Below, in pieces: positions 57,027-64,000 of a stretch of 64,000 bases of DNA (positions are counted from its first letter, which is position 1; every line of letters starts with the position of its first letter). The notes beneath the pieces were generated by a model that was not told the origin of the DNA, ran no database searches, and saw only the letters and a program-made list of their open reading frames with translations. Location of the stretch: positions 5,394,001 to 5,458,000 of the forward strand of contig JANFAH010000001.1 of NCBI GenBank assembly GCA_024663395.1, read 5' to 3'. A program made the translations under genes and the position numbers. The DNA is from Pisolithus tinctorius (Eukaryota; Basidiomycota; Agaricomycetes; Boletales; Pisolithaceae).

Positions 57027-58791
57027 ATGGCCTATTATCCCACCACTCAGCATGACGGCTGTCCGGAGGTTCCATGTACCTCGGACTACGACTCCCGATT
57101 TTGTGTTCAGGTAACGCTGGTTGTTCCCCACTCGCACTCCTCCTAATCCCCTCCAAAGCCAAGGGTTAAACGATCTTTTTCCTTTGAAGAATTGCAATCG
57201 GGTTCATTCTTTGAATCCTTGGACGAGTCGGACCTCCAGTTCTATCGCTTGTATGGTCAGCCGGTCCTCATCCCTTCCAATGACCCGTGCGATGGCTTTG
57301 CTTTGTCCAATGACCCTCCGACGTTGCATTATCCCTATTTTCACGAACAATGGTCGCTAATTGCCTCGGATCGCGCCCCTCCTCCATTCAAGTCGTATGC
57401 TTTGGTTGGTTCGCTGGGGGAGGCACCTGCATACCAGCTTGTCTCTCCCGCGATTCCATCCACCACTGCAACGTATTCTCATTCTCAGCCGGCCCAACAA
57501 TCGGTCAGTTGACTGGTCCTATCAATGATCTAATCACTGAATGCCTTGTAGCAATCACCCGCACAGTCGATGTATTCGTCGACGAATCCGTCCGAGTATC
57601 CGCCCATCGATAACTCTTATGTCCAGGACCTATCTCCGTTGTCGCAGTATCCCAACGTAGACTTCTCGTACGTTGACAATGGTGACAACTCGGTCGCACC
57701 GATGCTTGGCACCGGTGATTCGTTGATGGATCACCTTCCTGCCTCCTCTTCTTCGGTGTCAACGATCCCTTCGTCCTACTTCCAGTGTTCGTCTCCTCAG
57801 GACGAGAAGATACCCTTCGAGCAGACCTTGCCAGCTGCACCTCAACCGCCAAAGTCATTTACAGCTTCATCGGCTTCGGAGTCGAGTGATTGGACGGATA
57901 GCGACTCCAAAACTCATGTGACTGTTCCAAGCCAGGCATACCCCAATAACGACCCCGTTCGGGTGAATGCATCGGTAACATATGAACAAACGCCTGCTTG
58001 CGAGTATACGACTTCCGCACAGGCGCCGCGGCGTCGGACTCGATCCCCATCTCCGAGGACTCATCAACAGGCGCGAACTTCTCTGATCCCACAGCATCTT
58101 CACACCAAGGGCAAGTCTATGGATAAGAAACCGGCGCTTGCCTGCCTGTTTTGTCGGGGGCGGAAGATCGCGTGCGGACCTCCACTACCAGGGACTAAAG
58201 ACAAGACGTGCAAGTAAGTCTTGCCTACCTCTTCCCTTTTTCTTTTTTCTCTTTGCCATTCTTGTTGGCGACTAGACGGCTGTCTGGTTAGTCCTGTGCA
58301 GCGTTTCTCTTATTGTCTGACTTGTGGACGCCTTGTGGGAAAGCATTCCGCTCCGAGGGATTGTGAAACTGTGGGTGCCGTAAATGCCATCTTCGTTGCT
58401 TTCGCACCAGCATGTGGCATCTCCTACCAATTCCCACCTCTAAAGGCGGAGGCATCCATACCTGCTGATTTGCGTACCACCTCTTCGATATTCCGTTGCC
58501 CATGATTCTTCGTAAACATTTACTGATACTCCCTTTTCAACTAGTCAATGTGCTCGGCGTCATTTGAAGTGTGAATACCCCCTTGAGAGTCGACGCGGGA
58601 TGCGCAAGCGCAGGTCGCTGGTCTCACGGGCTGGGTCACCACCACCAGCGCTCTCTGGCTCGACCGTAACTTCGCCAGTGGTAGGAGCAACCAATGGAAC
58701 GAATGGACATTCACCAAAAATGGAGAACGCCTCTGGATCCACCAAAGCCTTGTACAAAGGGCGGAAACGCTCATCGGACAAGCAGACGTAA
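57027..58791 (+). CDS. fungal Zn2Cys6 zinc-cluster transcription factor, C-terminal cluster
   Basis: Probable DNA-binding transcription regulator. Exons: 57027-57110, 57159-57503, 57552-58213, 58545-58791, giving 445 residues. The binuclear zinc cluster has the pattern C-X2-C-X6-C-X11-C-X2-C-X6-C, beginning ACLFCRGRKIACG and ending QCARRHLKCEYP, at about residues 350-390. It is followed by a basic segment (RRGMRKRRSLVSR). The preceding 340 residues are rich in Ser, Pro, Tyr and Asp and probably act as an activation region. The usual fungal-TF middle domain is absent. The acceptor at 57158 (ctccaaag) was preferred to the stronger-looking tttgaag at 57189 because only it keeps the frame. Intron 3 (331 nt) cuts the cluster between its fourth and fifth cysteines. 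Confidence 0.87.
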
Positions 58792-60517
58792 AGAACTCGC
58801 ATCATCCCGTTTTGCCTCCCCGGTCGTTTCTCTTGTTTTGGTTGGGTGTCCCCCAAATTCGTTCCTCCTATCATTTATCTACTTCGTTGCCTCGGCATGT
58901 TTTCAAGCGACGTGATATTCTTCTTTCAAGGGCATATGGGTATGCGCATAGTTTATAGGTCATTTGGTATTCTCGTTTTTCACCGTTTTGCTATCGTCTA
59001 GTTTCATGTCTCACATTTTATTCCTCGCATGAATGAAGGTTACCAGCAGACAAGAACCAACCCCATGTAATATGTGACACTAGGGACTTCATGTTATACC
59101 CAGTCACGACACGTTTCTTTTGTCGCGTAATTTCAGTAGCAGGTTCCGCGCCTTTCTGTACCGGATACGCTTGGGCAACGATCAGCGCTTCCTGTTGATC
59201 GTGGATCGCTACAGTTAAAGTTGCATTGCATAGAAAATTCTTACCAGCATAACAATATGAACATCACTCTTTACCTTCTCTACCTTCAAATACATTTCTA
59301 CTGTGAGCCCTATTTCCTGCATGCGAGACCAGTCCTTACAGAAAATCCTGCCTGATCGCGCAGCTCACAAGCCGTATACGAATCCATTTCTGGTCCGAAC
59401 TTCAAACAGATCGACAGCAAGAATCTTCTCGAACTGCTTCGCACTGCATCTCCTGGCGAGCGCCACTGGGAGCGCGTCCATTATTACACTGATAACATCG
59501 TTTCGGAACCGCGCGTGGTAATACGTACGCCGCATAGCAAAAACCCTCACCCCAATCCGCACTGCTGGAAAACGTTCTTTTTTTAACACAGCCTCGCTTC
59601 GGGAATCGAAATGTGGGTCCGTTGAACGCCGTGTTGTAATTGACAACTTGAGGTGGGTCCGATCACTGTAGAGCGATGGCTATAAAACTTGCCAGTTGTA
59701 GGATGTACTTGTAATACCAGGTAATACCACACGTTGCGAGCATCCGCAGGACTGCAGAACTCTCGACCCTTAAGGTTGATTGCACCATCATCCATCCGTC
59801 GTCGTCGCCGTATCGAACGCATGTCAGTGTGTTCGACGCCTTGTTCGCAGCTCCCGGTCCGAAGGCAGCTGATGTGACTTAGGTTGCGGAGGGGATCTTG
59901 GAAACTTGCCCCCGAGATCTGCACGCATGCACCCCACTGCGTCGGGTAGTTTCAGGGACTCGAGCGAACCTGTTCGCATAGGTGGAACAATTTTCAAGTC
60001 TCGCCCAATGAGCCCGACCTCAATTTTGCCTAGTATATTAATTATTCGGAAGTTTAAGCTGGAGACATATATCTCTTGGTCACGAGCGGCGTCGGCCCTG
60101 AAGCCGACAGCTTGAGCTCATGGGGTCCTGACGGGGACTAATGGCGAGAGTAGTGGTCCGCTTAACGTCTCGACCCTAGAATCATGTGGTGATCGTGAGT
60201 GTCGCTAGCGGATCTACATTCACGAATACAAGCCTTGAATCAGACAGCTGCACAAACCCACCACCGCGATCTGGATAATACAGATACTTCATTCATTCAT
60301 CCATCATGATCATGTACATATACGTATAGATCTGTGGTCACCATATGAACGGTGCGACCTAGATAGAGGAATATGGGAGTGTAAGCCAAGCTAAGGACGT
60401 AAGAATGGGCAACACAAAACGATAATTAAACGAGAGTGTGAGGTTGAGAGCATACATCGCTATTGAATTAATGGATAAGAAGTCAAAAAAAAGTGGAATG
60501 AGATAGGAGGGCAAGGG
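58792..60517. other. intergenic stretch, convergent 3' ends
   Basis: Both flanking genes end here. Minus-strand frames at 59365-59646 and 59583-59924, and a further stop-free stretch around 59250-59050, look weakly coding and could be a decayed gene, but I cannot name a family or build a complete exon chain. Confidence 0.4.
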
Positions 60518-63135
<2,618 letters not shown>

Positions 63136-64000
63136 GGTGATGTCAGGATGTTTTCCAGGTCTAACGCGGCGTGAGGACGGTATTCAAATATGCGAACGCG
63201 GCGCTTGGTTCAGGGAGTCTTTTGAGTGGGTGAAGCTTTGGAGAGAACGGTGAGATTCGCCGAGGTTGGTGGCAGGAAAGAGCAGACGCAGAGCTCGTTC
63301 CCTGTTTTTTTTATATAGCACGCGGAGGCAAAAATAAAGTAGAAAAAAAGACTTGCGTGATAACGCTCTGAAGACGCTTTGCCAGTCCACCCACACGGAC
63401 AATCGAAACGGCAGACAACCACGCCTTCCTTTTGCGGACTATCGTCGCTTTGTAAATCAATGGGTCAAAGGAAATGGCGGAGATATCAAAGGCTCAAAGC
63501 CACCGGAACAGAGACAATGTGAACCTGGCAACTGTGTCGCCCACCCACTGATCAGGCATGTTGGATCTTACAATATGGTCATCAAAGCACATGAAGATTG
63601 CACTTGGATAATCAAGTGGTTTGCTTTGCTTGCCTCAGCCTGTACTACAATATCATGATCAGACACTATGGAACCTCAGGGAATGTGTCTCCCTTGACTT
63701 TGACGGTCAACAGAAGACATTCAGGCTCTGAAGAAGGGGGATGTGTCTTGGCAAAGCTGCCTGGTCACCTGGATGTTCACTTTCAGAGGACACATCCTGG
63801 TGCAAATTATCTTAGCAAACGTTAACAGTGAAGATGCTGAAGTCTCACCCATGGGAAAGGGAGCAGCATCTTCCAGATATGTACTAGGCGCATGCAACCT
63901 GCAGTTGAACACCTGGGATTGAGGTGTACCATCTTTGTGCTGGATAAGATAATCGGTCCAAGTGACTTAGATTACCTAATCTTCACGTGATCACTATAAA
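63136..64000. other. upstream region of cds1 and window end
   Basis: Holds the cds1 promoter. From about 63716 to 63920 the plus strand has a stop-free run of about 67 codons ending in TGA (SWQSCLVTWMFTFRGH and following) that looks coding but has no start or family. It may be the end of an exon or a decayed gene. Confidence 0.4.
63311..63317 (-). promoter_or_regulatory. TATA-like element upstream of cds1
   Basis: Read on the minus strand, tatataa lies about 176 bases before the start at 63135 and is followed by an A-run. The position fits a core promoter with a 5' UTR of about 100-150 bases. It is the only such element nearby. Confidence 0.35.

Noticed and set aside
59050..59930. Chain of minus-strand frames that look weakly coding
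   Set aside because: No start-to-stop exon chain keeps the frame and no family is recognisable; left as an intergenic note.

Overview
The window looks like a piece of a filamentous basidiomycete genome, probably a mushroom-forming Agaricomycete. Genes carry many introns of about 45-60 nt with GT/AG ends. The gene set is eukaryotic and fungal: a chitin synthase fused to a myosin-like motor, a Ras-regulated adenylate cyclase, a Zn2Cys6 factor, SAGA Ada2 and ribosomal S0. The Agaricomycete placement is inferred from gene content and intron style. All exon maps below were built by hand from splice signals, reading-frame continuity and family motifs.

Layout. 1-8376: mostly gene-poor, with one minus-strand S/P/T-rich reading frame (4425-6287). 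8377-18438: chitin synthase (+), SNARE USE1 (-) and an API5-like protein (+); the last two share a 196-bp divergent promoter. 18439-20168: spacer with an imperfect foldback repeat. 20169-21163: RPS0. 21164-28792: gene-poor, with a tail-anchored low-complexity protein (-) and a decayed medium-chain dehydrogenase pseudogene (-). 28793-37577: a NIPA-type magnesium transporter (-) and adenylate cyclase (+), divergent. 37892-44005: GLO1 (-), ADA2 (+) and a cysteine-synthase-family gene (-), tightly packed. 46010-51110: class 3 lipase (+) and glycerol-3-phosphate acyltransferase (+). 54016-58791: SPC3 (+) and a Zn2Cys6 regulator (+). 60518-63135: FHA checkpoint kinase of the Rad53/Cds1 type (-).

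The genes are housekeeping, signalling and secretory-pathway functions without an obvious shared pathway. Chitin synthesis, ER SNARE, signal peptidase, phospholipid synthesis and lipase all touch the secretory or membrane system, but their arrangement looks like ordinary fungal gene order rather than a cluster. I see no transposon with intact coding capacity, virus, CRISPR, tRNA or rRNA.

The most unusual signal is a concentration of very small internal exons (5, 6, 6, 11, 13, 14, 14 and 15 nt) in four neighbouring genes. Each is required to restore the conserved protein. There are also a GC-AG intron, two stop-free introns whose lengths are multiples of three, and a clear pseudogene. I found no convincing new multi-gene system.
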